Part shown: positions 7,846-16,769 of the stretch, piece by piece | Numbering within the stretch: position 1 is the stretch's first letter | Layout of the letters: each line of letters begins with the position of its first letter | Program-made: the position numbers and the translations under genes | The notes under the pieces: model-generated | Database searches by the model: none | Seen by the model: only the letters and a program-made list of their open reading frames with translations | What the model was told of the DNA's origin: nothing | Origin: Spirosoma endophyticum | Lineage (GTDB): Bacteria > Bacteroidota > Bacteroidia > Cytophagales > Spirosomataceae | Direction: 5' to 3' | DNA: 64,000 nucleotides | NCBI RefSeq assembly: GCF_900112365.1 | Contig: NZ_FOLQ01000004.1 | Coordinates: forward strand, 248,001-312,000

Positions 7846-9927
7846 ATGGCGAACACCTTTCGTTTTCTTTCGACGCTGATACTCGTTTGCCAGGTAGCTG
7901 TGCTGTATGCGCAACAACCGATTTTTATTTCGTCGCCCGATAAATCTGTTTTACTGACGATCAGCAACACAAACAGCGGAAACGTTACGTATCGAATTTC
8001 GTACAAAGGTAAAAAGGTCATTGAGCCCTCCGGACTTGGGTTTGTCTTCAGCAAGCCCAAAGTAACGCTGAGTGCTTTCACTATCGCGAAAATAGATTCT
8101 TCTGCGACTGATGAAACCTGGAAACCCGTGTGGGGCGAGGTCAGTCAAATTCGTAATCACTATAACGAATTGGCACTCACCCTGACAGATAAAGCTAGTT
8201 CAGGCATTTCGCTACGTGTGCGGTTTCGCGTTTTTAACGATGGGGTGGGTTTCCGGTATGAATTTCCGGAGCAAACGGCGCTGACGCATTTTGTGGTAGA
8301 TGATGAGAAAACGCAGTTTACGCTATCTGCCAATCACAAGACGTTCTGGATACCAAGCGATTACGACACGAACGAATACCTTTACAACACAACCAAACTG
8401 AGCGAAGTAGACCCACTTCCGGCCGCTGATAAAGAGAAGGATATTGCGTTGAAATCACTTGCGGGTGCTGATGTCATCCAATCGCCCCTGTTGTTCAAAA
8501 CCGATGACGGATTATACATCAGCATTTACGAAGCAGCCCTGATTAATTATCCGGTTATGCATTTGCGGCTCGATAAGAAAGCACTACGTTTAACGACACA
8601 ATTGGTCCCGGATGCGGTGGGCAACAAGGCGTACTTACAAACGCCCGCCCAAACGCCCTGGCGAACGATTATTGTCAGCGACAAAGCGACGGATATACTG
8701 AGTTCCAAATTAATCCTAAATCTCAACGAACCTTCTACCATTCCCGACTCATCGTGGATAAAACCACAGAAATTTGTGGGTATGTGGTGGGAAATGCACA
8801 TCGGCAAAGCGACTTGGGAAAAAGCAGGGGGCAAACATGGCGCGAACACCCGGAATGTAAAAACGTACATTGACTTTGCGGCCAAATACGGTTTCGACGG
8901 CGTTCTGGTCGAAGGCTGGAACGTGGGCTGGGAAGACTGGTTCGGTAACTGGAAAGAAAACGTATTCGATTTCGTAACGCCCTATCCTGACTATAATCTC
9001 GACTCATTGACGAAGTACGCCCAACAGAAGGGCGTCCGAATTATTATGCACCATGAAACGTCTGGCTCGGTCACAAATTACGAGCGCCGGATGGATGCCG
9101 CTTTTCAATACATGGTGAAAGAAGGAATCAATACGGTAAAAACCGGCTACGTTGGCCGAATTATTCCACGGGGTGAGCATCATGACGGTCAGTGGATGGT
9201 TGGGCACTATCAACGGGTTGCCGAAAAAGCGGCTCAGTACAAGATTATGGTGGACTCGCACGAATCGGCTCATCCGACTGGGCTACATCGCACCTATCCG
9301 AACTGGATGGCCAGTGAAGCGGCCCGCGGGAGCGAGTTTAATAACGCACCAACGTTAGGCATTACACCCGAACATACAACCATTTTGCCCTTCACCCGGA
9401 TGTTGGGCGGACCAATGGATTTCACACCGGGTTTATTCCGATTCAAACTGAACCAGTTTGACAGTACGCGCACGACACGAGTCCGCACGACGCTGGCCAA
9501 GCAGTTAGCGTTATACATTACGCTGTATAGCCCGTTGCAAATGGCGGCCGATTTGCCGGAGAATTACGAAAAACATTTGGATGCTTTTCAGTTTATCCGG
9601 GACGTAGCAGTCGATTGGGATGACACGAGAATAGTGGCTGCCGAACCGGGCGATTACATTACGATTGCTCGTAAAGCCAAAGGAAAAAACGATTGGTTTC
9701 TGGGGTCAATTACCGATGAAACCAGTCGTGACCAAACGCTTCTGCTAAACTTTCTGGAACCCGGCAAAACGTATGAAGCTACGCTGTATCTCGATGCCCC
9801 CAATGCCGACTGGCAGACGAATCCAGAAGCCTATACGATTGAAAAGAAACAGGTCAACAGCAAAACGAAATTGCCCATTCATTTAGCAAAAGGGGGTGGA
9901 TGTGCCATTCGTTTTGTCAGGCAGTAG
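7846..9927 (+). CDS. GH97 alpha-glucosidase (SusB-like, inverting type by residues)
   Basis: 693 residues from the ATG at 7846, chosen because it starts a good signal peptide (MANTFRFLSTLILVCQVAVLYAQ); an upstream in-frame ATG at 7792 lies inside DinB. Domain order: N-terminal beta-sandwich (about 25-290), TIM barrel (about 300-570) and C-terminal beta domain. Glutamates E404 (MHHETSG), E473 (DSHESAHPTG), E491 and E497 (ASEAARGSEFN) have the same spacing as SusB E439, E508, E526 and E532, which indicates the calcium-dependent inverting mechanism rather than the retaining GH97 subgroup. It releases glucose from alpha-linked oligosaccharides in the periplasm. There is no SusC/SusD next to it; it is the third gene of the GH3 operon. 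Confidence 0.93.
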   Translation: MANTFRFLSTLILVCQVAVLYAQQPIFISSPDKSVLLTISNTNSGNVTYRISYKGKKVIEPSGLGFVFSKPKVTLSAFTIAKIDSSATDETWKPVWGEVSQIRNHYNELALTLTDKASSGISLRVRFRVFNDGVGFRYEFPEQTALTHFVVDDEKTQFTLSANHKTFWIPSDYDTNEYLYNTTKLSEVDPLPAADKEKDIALKSLAGADVIQSPLLFKTDDGLYISIYEAALINYPVMHLRLDKKALRLTTQLVPDAVGNKAYLQTPAQTPWRTIIVSDKATDILSSKLILNLNEPSTIPDSSWIKPQKFVGMWWEMHIGKATWEKAGGKHGANTRNVKTYIDFAAKYGFDGVLVEGWNVGWEDWFGNWKENVFDFVTPYPDYNLDSLTKYAQQKGVRIIMHHETSGSVTNYERRMDAAFQYMVKEGINTVKTGYVGRIIPRGEHHDGQWMVGHYQRVAEKAAQYKIMVDSHESAHPTGLHRTYPNWMASEAARGSEFNNAPTLGITPEHTTILPFTRMLGGPMDFTPGLFRFKLNQFDSTRTTRVRTTLAKQLALYITLYSPLQMAADLPENYEKHLDAFQFIRDVAVDWDDTRIVAAEPGDYITIARKAKGKNDWFLGSITDETSRDQTLLLNFLEPGKTYEATLYLDAPNADWQTNPEAYTIEKKQVNSKTKLPIHLAKGGGCAIRFVRQ

Positions 9928-9957
9928 GCTATGATTTCTGTATGTACCCTTACCAAT

Positions 9958-10545
9958 ATGGACTTACTAAAGATCAATTTTAACGCAAAATCAAGTTACG
10001 TGAGATACCTATTTCTGCTCTTATTTTTCTGCTCAGTTACAGCCTTCGCCCAGGTCAAATTACCAACCAACGAAACAGGCCAGGTTCAATACCAGGAGCT
10101 GGTCAAATTGCCGGACAATACCCGAAAGGCAAAGCAAATAATTGAGCAGGCTAAAGTGTGGGCTGGTCATGAGTATGATTCCCTAAGTGCCGAACAGCAA
10201 TATGATCAGACAAATAACATTCTGTTTATCAAATCCTTATATTTGATTGACAACCAGAACGTACGTTATACGCTCACCATTGAAGCGAAGTATGGCCGCT
10301 ACAGAGCTACTATAACGGATTTGCTTACGGAGAGTAATGGATTGAGCCTCCTTGTAAGACCGACCAGCCCTACGGTGGAAGAAATGGAGCAGGCGGCAGG
10401 TAACAAAATCACGGTTAAAGAGAAAGAAGTGATTGAGCAGACAGCCCAGCAACAAACCGAGCTGTATCAACAGATTAATAAATCTTGCCGCGCTACGTTA
10501 GCCAGTCTAAAAACGGCCCTGATGGTAGCTAAGGAAGACGAATAA
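9958..10545 (+). CDS. Secreted DUF4468-type protein of unknown function
   Basis: 195 residues from the ATG at 9958, which begins a signal peptide ending in VTAFA|Q. An in-frame ATG at 9931, only 3 nt after the GH97 stop, would add 9 residues and cannot be excluded. The segment VQYQELVKLPDNTRKAKQIIEQAKVW followed by beta-strand-rich sequence (VRYTLTIEAKYGRYRATITDLL) matches the DUF4468 (TBP-like fold) pattern found in many exported Bacteroidota proteins. The last 45 residues are Gln/Glu-rich and helical. It is last in the operon and is followed by a strong bidirectional hairpin. Biochemical role unknown. Confidence 0.7.
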   Translation: MDLLKINFNAKSSYVRYLFLLLFFCSVTAFAQVKLPTNETGQVQYQELVKLPDNTRKAKQIIEQAKVWAGHEYDSLSAEQQYDQTNNILFIKSLYLIDNQNVRYTLTIEAKYGRYRATITDLLTESNGLSLLVRPTSPTVEEMEQAAGNKITVKEKEVIEQTAQQQTELYQQINKSCRATLASLKTALMVAKEDE

Positions 10546-10559
10546 TTTCTACAGGATAT

Positions 10560-10590
10560 TGTTTGGCGTAGTCTGAGACTACGCCAAACA
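10560..10590. terminator. Bidirectional hairpin between convergent genes
   Basis: Perfect 15-bp arms (10560-10574, 10576-10590) around one central base, between the DUF4468 gene (plus) and nth (minus, stop at 10594-10596). The position suits termination of both. Confidence 0.75.
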
Positions 10591-10593
10591 GCT

Positions 10594-11256
10594 TTAACGA
10601 TGCCGCTCAACACCAACTTGTTCGCAATAGGGCAAAACCGGGCAAGTGGAGCAATGTGGCAAAGTACCGGTACAGATGTGCTTACCAAAGGGCATTAGTA
10701 ACCGATTGATATTCACCCATTGGTCACGTGGTACCTGATTCTCTAATACTTTCAGCGTTTGTTCCGGTTGCTTCGTGTGTACGTATCCCCAGCGGTTCAC
10801 AACCCGATGCACATGCACGTCTACACTGATAGCGGCCTGACCCGTTGCCACGCCAAGAGCCAGATTGGCGCACTTCGGGCCGACACCTTTTAGTGAAATT
10901 AACGTAGCAAAATCGGCTGGTAGCTGCCCGCCAAATTCATTAACAATTCGTTCGGCAATACCACGCATGGTGTAGGCTTTCTGATCTGGATATGTAGTGC
11001 CGTACAGCAATTCCGTCAGCGTTGGGATGTCTATCGTAAGAAGTTGTTCAGGCGTTCGAGCCTGGTCAAAAAGCCGTAGCGATACAGGAATCGTGGTTTC
11101 ATCGAGCGTACGGATAGAAACGATGCACGAAATCAGTTGTTCGAAGAGACTATTGTAGCCACGTTCAAACAAATCAAACATAGCTGCTTTGGGATACGGT
11201 CGGATAGCCTCTTCAATGCGAGCAAGAACGGTGTTGAGGTCGAAGTTGAGTTTCAT
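10594..11256 (-). CDS. nth: Endonuclease III-family DNA glycosylase/AP lyase
   Basis: 220 residues from the ATG at 11256; an upstream in-frame start would only add sequence from the intergenic repeat. The helix-hairpin-helix LKGVGPKCANLAL carries the catalytic Lys128, and VDVHVHRVVNR carries Asp146, equivalent to E. coli K120 and D138. The C-terminal cluster loop C195-x6-C202-x2-C205-x5-C211 is the canonical 4Fe-4S motif. It should remove oxidised bases and cut at abasic sites. Odd point: where E. coli Nth has SAQATD, this protein has SIRTLD, so the base-wedge glutamine is replaced by arginine. That may mark a subfamily with other specificity. It is the only gene of its transcription unit and lies behind a repeat element. 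Confidence 0.92.
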   Translation of the reverse strand: MKLNFDLNTVLARIEEAIRPYPKAAMFDLFERGYNSLFEQLISCIVSIRTLDETTIPVSLRLFDQARTPEQLLTIDIPTLTELLYGTTYPDQKAYTMRGIAERIVNEFGGQLPADFATLISLKGVGPKCANLALGVATGQAAISVDVHVHRVVNRWGYVHTKQPEQTLKVLENQVPRDQWVNINRLLMPFGKHICTGTLPHCSTCPVLPYCEQVGVERHR

Positions 11257-11260
11257 GGTA

Positions 11261-11340
11261 TTTAAACACGGAGATAACGGAGTTGTCACGGAGAACACTA
11301 AGAAAATCTTTGTGAACTCGATAACCGCTCCGTGTTTGAA
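11261..11340. repeat. Intergenic element with three ACGGAG units inside an inverted repeat
   Basis: Outer arms 11261-11273 and 11328-11340 pair at 12 of 13 positions. ACGGAG occurs at 11268, 11277 and 11288, and an inner dyad CACTAAGA/TCTTTGTG lies at about 11295-11314. It fills nearly all of the gap between the OmpA-like stop (11345) and the nth start (11256). From memory, related ACGGAG/CTCCGT arrays recur in other bacterial genomes; no function is established that I know of. Confidence 0.7.
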
Positions 11341-11344
11341 AGCC

Positions 11345-12613
11345 TTATACTTTCACGATTACCATCTCAACCCGTCGGTTTTCAGGCCGCTCTTTCAGGC
11401 TTTTATTCGTATTAATAGGTCTTGAGGGGCCATAACCAACGGTTTCGATCCGGCTGGCGCTGATGCCCTTATTAACCAGATAGCGTTTTACTTCGTTAAC
11501 CCGGTTGCGTGAGAGTTCAACATTCGCATCAAACTCACCAACCGTGTCGGTGTGTCCTTCAAGCCGAATTTGCATGCTCGGATTTGACTGCATAACCGTC
11601 GCCAGCCGATCCAGCTCGGGGAATGATTCGGGTTTGAGGTCATACTTCGACATATTGAAATAGATATTCTTCAACGTAATTTTCGCTCCCGCTTCAATCG
11701 GAACCAGGTCGAAATTCCGGGCGATATCCACGCGGTTGGTTACCAACGTATCACTCTGGCTAAAGTAACCTTTAGCCGTGGCCGTCACCGCATAAACACC
11801 CCGTCGATCAATTGAAATCTGGTATTTACCCGTTGGATTTACACTCTTCACCGAATCGGCCGGATCATCGCCAGACGCTTCAGCACCCGATAGTAACCGA
11901 TACGTGACCGTGGCAACGATAGGTTGTTTGGTTTTAGCATCCCGCGTTATACCATTAATGACAATAGTCGTCTCCTGAGGTGCCGGTACAGGTTCCGTCG
12001 GTTTTGGGGTCTCAACAGGTGCCCCCACGCCAGGTGTTGTTCGAGGGGTGGAACGCGGTTGCGGTGTTGGCGCTTTGGGCGTACGCTGCGAATACTGCTC
12101 TTTTTTACGGGGATTGATGATGTGTACACCCCAGAAATTAAAACAGACAAAATTCCGGCTGTCTTTACATTCAAAGAGGTCGAACGTAGTGTAACCGGGG
12201 TCTATTCGTTCAAAATAGGCCACGAAATCGACCCGTTCGCCCGGTTGAACACGTCGACGTGCTTCCGCCGGAATATTCTCGGCCCGAATAAATTTATAGG
12301 AACGTTCACCCTGGTTAACGTATAGGCGGGATGTTGGCTGAAAACTGATGGTATTGGTCGATTGTAATTGACCACCTTGTACGCCATCAGGCAACGGAAT
12401 AGAAAAAGGCCATGAGCGCCCTTGCGAACCCGCTGGCTTAGCCTCGAACTTCATGTAAATAATGGTGTATTGAGCCGTCAGTTCGACGCGCTTGATCGTT
12501 ACGTCGCGGTCGTTGATGTCATCTACACGCGGGCTCTCGGTTGTGAACTGCACCTGTGCACGTAGTCCCGATACGGTCAGGAAAAGCAAGAGAGTGAACA
12601 GTCTGAATTTCAT
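11345..12613 (-). CDS. OmpA-family peptidoglycan-binding lipoprotein-like exported protein with carboxypeptidase-regulatory-like domain
   Basis: 422 residues. Signal peptide MKFRLFTLLLFLTVSGLRAQ. Residues about 21-165 are a beta-rich domain of unknown type. A Pro/Thr-rich linker (about 172-212, many TP and PxP) follows, then a CarboxypepD_reg-like beta-sandwich (about 215-300: TRDAKTKQPIVATVTY, GKYQISIDRRGVYAVTATAKGY). The C-terminal OmpA domain (about 310-422) shows IYFNMSKYDLKPES, LEGHTDTVGEFDANVELSRNR and RPENRRVEMVI, with the Asp and Arg that hold diaminopimelate. It is likely periplasmic, linking the envelope to peptidoglycan. It is encoded alone; a terminator (12815-12851) for the M43 gene lies upstream. 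Confidence 0.9.
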   Translation of the reverse strand: MKFRLFTLLLFLTVSGLRAQVQFTTESPRVDDINDRDVTIKRVELTAQYTIIYMKFEAKPAGSQGRSWPFSIPLPDGVQGGQLQSTNTISFQPTSRLYVNQGERSYKFIRAENIPAEARRRVQPGERVDFVAYFERIDPGYTTFDLFECKDSRNFVCFNFWGVHIINPRKKEQYSQRTPKAPTPQPRSTPRTTPGVGAPVETPKPTEPVPAPQETTIVINGITRDAKTKQPIVATVTYRLLSGAEASGDDPADSVKSVNPTGKYQISIDRRGVYAVTATAKGYFSQSDTLVTNRVDIARNFDLVPIEAGAKITLKNIYFNMSKYDLKPESFPELDRLATVMQSNPSMQIRLEGHTDTVGEFDANVELSRNRVNEVKRYLVNKGISASRIETVGYGPSRPINTNKSLKERPENRRVEMVIVKV

Positions 12614-12814
12614 TGTTTTTTGAGTTTACTGACGTACCACTAACGATTAGATAGCCACTCGTGTTTCGTGGTTTAATTTCTATTTTCAAATGCCTCGTTT
12701 TGGTTAGTTACGCGTCCCATAAAAAGAGCCCAGTCGCTAATTTCGCTGATGTGCTTACTGGCGCGATAAGCAGTCCTAAAACTATTTATCTTATTGAATA
12801 TCAACTACTTACAA

Positions 12815-12851
12815 ACAAAAAGAGTGAACCTGACAGGTTCACTCTTTTTGT
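12815..12851 (-). terminator. Strong Rho-independent terminator of the M43 operon
   Basis: Arms of 18 bp (12815-12832 and 12834-12851) form an almost closed hairpin whose ends are A-rich and T-rich, so a U-tract follows the stem in either direction. It lies 46 nt past the M43 stop (12897). The remaining sequence 12614-12814, upstream of the OmpA gene, shows no other recognisable element. Confidence 0.85.
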
Positions 12852-12896
12852 CGATACAAGACTAAAACTCAGCGACTCATGACGCTAAGTTGTCTG

Positions 12897-15278
12897 TTAT
12901 TGCTTCACCACCCGTTTTCTATAAACATTCTCGCCAATCCGGATTTCGACAAAATAGACACCACCCGGTGACGATTTCAGGTCAAGAGGTTGCTCAAAAG
13001 TGTCTGTAGTCTTCTGGTATTTTTGCTGCATCAGTTCCAGGCCGTTTATATTTCGGACGCCCAGCGTCAAGGCACCCCGTTGCGGGCCACTAAATGACAC
13101 GACCATCTGTCCATCACTGGGATTCGGTGTCACCAGCATGAACTGGTCTACCAGTGATGGATTGGCGGTTACGGTACCCAATCGGACATAAACATTCACG
13201 ACGGCATCGGCTGTACAGAGGTCCAGCCCTGAACCCGACACGGTGTAGGATGTAGTTTGCGTTGGCTGGGCTACTACCTGTGGGCCGAGAGTTGTATTTA
13301 GTCCGGTACCCGACCAGGTAAACACGCTGGCTCCGCGTGCGTTTAAGGTAACGGTTTCGCCCGGATTAATGAATAGCGCCGTTGACGCCACCTGTACGGA
13401 CGATTTCTGGCCAACGCGAGCCGCTACGTTATGCGCTACGTTTACGCCAAGGCTATCGGCATACCGGAGCCAGTCGCCCTTCTGGTTTTGGCGCCAGGAA
13501 GTTGCAAAAAGCGATTCGCCGTTTTTGGTCGTTATCAGTGCCACGCTATCACCCGCTACGTAGGGCAGCGTAATGCCGATATGGAAAGGCAGACCACCTA
13601 TTGGTACGTTCTTATCGAACGTAACCGATGTTGCGCGGTTGTTCGCTACATCATCCAGAATAACACGCAAGGGAACATCTTTCTGGCCCAGAATAGCACC
13701 GGGACCGTTCTGGAAACCACGTCCGTTCCAAACCGTTACGGTCACGATTGATTCAGTAGTGGCGCCTTTAGCCGCTTTGGCCACCCCAAATTTTAGCGAA
13801 GCGCCCGCCAGATTGGTATAGCCCAGTTTATTTTGAAAAAATTCGGAAACCGCCTGCGATTTATGGCTATTCTGACCAGCTAAATAGCCCGTTCCGTTCA
13901 CCTCCCTCAGCACCGAAGGCGTACCGTTGAAATTGGTTATTTCCGTACAAAGGCCCTGATTCAGCACTTCAATGTAATCTGTACGTACTAACGGATCAGA
14001 TGCACCCACCGCGTTTGACGTTACCAGTGTTACCTTAAATTTACCGGGCTGGTTGTAGGTAACCGTAGGGTTTTGGTCGGTCGAAGTAGCGGGTGTTCCA
14101 CCTTCAAACGTCCACTCCCACTTTGTAGGGAAGTTACCGGACAAATCATTGAACTTAATCTGACCACCCAATAAAACCTGCTGATTATCGGCCCGGAAGT
14201 TCGATTGGGGTCGTGCTGCCACCTGTGTGCCACATACATTGGACGATAACAGACTAAGCCGACGGGGACTGATGGCCATAACGGCCCGGATACGATCTTT
14301 CTGGTTGATTGTGAAGATATTCATGCAGGCATCATTGGAATAATCCATGTAGTTCTGCACCATGTTGGTCGATCCGCAGCTGACCCGGCCCGTTGGGCAA
14401 CCGCTACTCGCTGATGCCTGCGTAGGTGTATCGGCACAGAAATCGTCGCCACAGTTTGCATCACCCCAAATGTGTCGCAGCCCCAGCCAGTGACCTGTTT
14501 CATGCGTAAGCGTGCGGCCCAGATTGTAGGTTGCCCGCATGCTTGGAAAGTTTCCTTTATCGACATTCCCGAACGAACGATAATCAATGACCACACCATC
14601 CGTACTGCCCGGACCATCGGATGGGATACCCACCAGATTTGACTGACTTGGAAACTGGGCATAGCCCAGTAGTTGCCCGCCACCCGACAGCGTTTCGTTC
14701 AAGTCAACAACCCATATATTATAATATTTGTCGGGATTCCAGTACGTACTGGGCTTTAGTACACCGTCAATATCGCTGGTGTTCCAGTTGGCCCGGCTGC
14801 CATTGTAGCGATCAATGCCCGGCTCAGCCATCGTTAATCCTTGTGGGTTAACAACCGACAGACAGAATTCTATTTCAATATCGGCACCTACCGGATTATC
14901 GTTAAAACCTCTCGTACCCGCTTTACGGCGATAATCCTCATTCAGTGTAGCAAGTTGAGCCTGCACCTGCGCCTGGCTAATATTTCGTCCAACACCAACC
15001 GACTCACCATTATGTACTACGTGTACAACCACCGGAATGGTAATGACTGTAGCCGCCAGCCGGCCCGCCTGCATCTGCTTTTTGAGATCGAGCATTTTTA
15101 CCTGCAACGCCCGCTCAAACTCCTGAAGCGATCCTAATTGTGGGTATTTAGCCCGCAAAGCACTATCCCTCTCCATTGTAGCACACTGCTGCGTACTGCG
15201 AACGGGAGTCAATGTCTGTGCATAGAGTGCCTGTGGCAGAAGGGCAATCAGAAATAAGCTGAGTACTAATCGAAACAT
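12897..15278 (-). CDS. Secreted M43 (pappalysin-family) zinc metalloprotease with PKD domain and T9SS sorting domain
   Basis: 793 residues from the ATG at 15278 (signal peptide MFRLVLSLFLIALLPQALYAQ); an in-frame upstream start adds a non-signal leader and overlaps the previous gene. Propeptide-like region about 25-75. Catalytic domain about 78-350, with HETGHWLGLRH (about 259-269, the HExxHxxGxxH zinc site) and a Met-turn NYMDYS. A PKD domain (about 365-445: WEWTFEGGTPATS, GKFKVTLVTSNAVG) follows, then beta-rich modules. The last 80 residues (VTPNPSDGQMVVSF ... GGVYFVEIRIGENVYRKRVVKQ) are a type A T9SS C-terminal sorting domain. It degrades extracellular protein or peptide. It is the last gene of the SusC1 operon, starting 4 nt after the lipoprotein stop. 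Confidence 0.93.
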   Translation of the reverse strand: MFRLVLSLFLIALLPQALYAQTLTPVRSTQQCATMERDSALRAKYPQLGSLQEFERALQVKMLDLKKQMQAGRLAATVITIPVVVHVVHNGESVGVGRNISQAQVQAQLATLNEDYRRKAGTRGFNDNPVGADIEIEFCLSVVNPQGLTMAEPGIDRYNGSRANWNTSDIDGVLKPSTYWNPDKYYNIWVVDLNETLSGGGQLLGYAQFPSQSNLVGIPSDGPGSTDGVVIDYRSFGNVDKGNFPSMRATYNLGRTLTHETGHWLGLRHIWGDANCGDDFCADTPTQASASSGCPTGRVSCGSTNMVQNYMDYSNDACMNIFTINQKDRIRAVMAISPRRLSLLSSNVCGTQVAARPQSNFRADNQQVLLGGQIKFNDLSGNFPTKWEWTFEGGTPATSTDQNPTVTYNQPGKFKVTLVTSNAVGASDPLVRTDYIEVLNQGLCTEITNFNGTPSVLREVNGTGYLAGQNSHKSQAVSEFFQNKLGYTNLAGASLKFGVAKAAKGATTESIVTVTVWNGRGFQNGPGAILGQKDVPLRVILDDVANNRATSVTFDKNVPIGGLPFHIGITLPYVAGDSVALITTKNGESLFATSWRQNQKGDWLRYADSLGVNVAHNVAARVGQKSSVQVASTALFINPGETVTLNARGASVFTWSGTGLNTTLGPQVVAQPTQTTSYTVSGSGLDLCTADAVVNVYVRLGTVTANPSLVDQFMLVTPNPSDGQMVVSFSGPQRGALTLGVRNINGLELMQQKYQKTTDTFEQPLDLKSSPGGVYFVEIRIGENVYRKRVVKQ

Positions 15279-15282
15279 ACGC

Positions 15283-15774
15283 TTATTTGGTAGTAGTCGA
15301 GTTAAACGTAAATCGGTAACTAGCATTGATGTCGGGGAAATAATACTCAATCGTTAACACGGTAGCTGTCAGATTCTTGATAGTCCAGGGGAATTTACCA
15401 TTCAGCACCGGCAGATAAAACTCCAGAGAAGCATTTGCATTGAAAAGTGTCCAGGTATCTGTTACGTAAATATCAGGCTCGTTTGGATAACATATAATTG
15501 CATTCTGGCTAACTTCCAGTTTATGTTCGGCATCGGCATAAAAGGTGAGTATATCATCGGCAATACATGCATCTAATCCACTTTGAGCTGGGATTACCGA
15601 GGAGGCATTGCCATTATCAAGTACCTGATACGATACAATTTTCCAGCTTTTCTTGTCGGTGCCGGTTAGTAATTGTGAATACGTAGCAGGTTTAGGATCA
15701 ATTTTCTCGGAGCACCCCCCCAGAAGCCAGCCAACGATTCCCGGAATCAGCAATAAACGTATAAATAGTCGCAT
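15283..15774 (-). CDS. Small lipocalin-like lipoprotein
   Basis: 163 residues with a lipoprotein signal (LLGGC, Cys at about 21). The mature protein opens with LLTGTDKKSWKIVSYQV and runs as short beta-strands (DDILTFYADAEHKLE, TDTWTLFNANASLEFYL, FPWTIKNLTATVLTIEYYF, ASYRFTFN). This is the layout of the lipocalin-like/DUF5004-type lipoproteins commonly found behind SusD genes. It probably sits at the outer membrane, and may bind a ligand or assist the secreted protease. The stop lies 4 nt before the M43 start, and the upstream lipoprotein stop is 36 nt away. Function not known. Confidence 0.72.
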   Translation of the reverse strand: MRLFIRLLLIPGIVGWLLGGCSEKIDPKPATYSQLLTGTDKKSWKIVSYQVLDNGNASSVIPAQSGLDACIADDILTFYADAEHKLEVSQNAIICYPNEPDIYVTDTWTLFNANASLEFYLPVLNGKFPWTIKNLTATVLTIEYYFPDINASYRFTFNSTTTK

Positions 15775-15810
15775 GATCGAAACGTGTCAAACTGAGTAGA
15801 AGTCGTTGCC

Positions 15811-16671
15811 TTACTGGGGCGTATAGGTCTGTGTGTAGGAAATAATTGTGTCCTTATTCGTACTGAGTTTCAGCTTGAACTGGAGATTCAACGTAATCAC
15901 TCGGTTGCGGGGATTCCAGGCCCCACTTCCCCGAAGTGTATCGGTCGAGCCAAGGTTCTCATTACCCTGTGGTGGAACGGTGAGCGAATTATCACCATTG
16001 TCGACAAACGTTAGTCTTGGCTTGATCGCATCAAAATTGAAAAAAGGAATACCAAGATTCCAGTTACTCAACAGATAATTTTTGCAATCGGTACTGGTGA
16101 TTTCAACGTCGGGAACCGTAGCTGTTTGCGTACCGTACTTTTGCGTTCCGGTGTAAAAACCGCCAAAGAGACAATCGTCCTGAATAACGAATGTCAATTG
16201 CTTTCCTACTAAGCCAGTCTTGCCAAAACCAACCTGCAACGTACTGGGCTGTACACCCGTTAATGTAAACGTGAGCGACTGCGACTCCAGAATATTATTG
16301 GCGTTATTAATGAGTTGTAAGTGAATCTCTCCAAAACTTTTGTTGGCCGGAATAATGACGGTGCCTTTCGTATCGCCGACGCTATAATCTTTTCCTTCAC
16401 GCGCTGTTCCGCTGATGACATAATTGACCGTGATCGGTTGGGTCAATATCGGGCCAACATTGTGTACCCGTATGGCAATGGGTTTAGTGTAGCTTTCTTT
16501 ATAAGTTAACGATGAATCGGTAAACCGAACAAAATAAGGGCCCTGAAATGTAAGGTCCATATCCTGCTTCTGGCAAGCGACCGCTCCCCAGACAACCGCT
16601 CCGAGCATTAGCAACAACGCCAGCCAGTGCTTCACCACAGTACCCTGTTTATATGTCGTTTGATCTTTCAT
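15811..16671 (-). CDS. Calx-beta/DUF4843-like lipoprotein
   Basis: 286 residues. A hydrophobic signal with lipobox (GAVACQK, Cys at about 33) predicts a lipoprotein. Residues about 40-165 look like a Calx-beta or DUF4843-type beta-sandwich: PYFVRFTDSSLTYKESYTKPIAIRVHNVG, NYVISGTAREGKDYSV, GTVIIPANKSFGEIHLQLINN, ESQSLTFTLTGV. The C-terminal 110 residues are a second beta-rich domain (TDCKNYLLSNWNLGIPFF, NRVITLNLQFKL). Proteins of this type commonly accompany SusC/SusD pairs as extra surface lipoproteins that hold the substrate. It lies 98 nt after the SusD1 gene on the same strand. Confidence 0.75.
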   Translation of the reverse strand: MKDQTTYKQGTVVKHWLALLLMLGAVVWGAVACQKQDMDLTFQGPYFVRFTDSSLTYKESYTKPIAIRVHNVGPILTQPITVNYVISGTAREGKDYSVGDTKGTVIIPANKSFGEIHLQLINNANNILESQSLTFTLTGVQPSTLQVGFGKTGLVGKQLTFVIQDDCLFGGFYTGTQKYGTQTATVPDVEITSTDCKNYLLSNWNLGIPFFNFDAIKPRLTFVDNGDNSLTVPPQGNENLGSTDTLRGSGAWNPRNRVITLNLQFKLKLSTNKDTIISYTQTYTPQ

Positions 16672-16769
16672 TATGAGTATTTTTGAGCCCCTCCTACGTC
16701 GGGCCGGGTGGCCGGAGCCATGACAAGAAACTATCTGTTTTCTCTACTTATAAAATGTCGTGAGATTGT

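Noticed and set aside
7479..8081. A 200-codon minus-strand frame opposite DinB and GH97
   Set aside because: It is antisense to two clear genes and its product has no recognisable pattern.
12661..12882. A 73-codon frame between the OmpA and M43 genes
   Set aside because: It runs through the strong terminator hairpin at 12815-12851, and has neither a ribosome site nor a family pattern.
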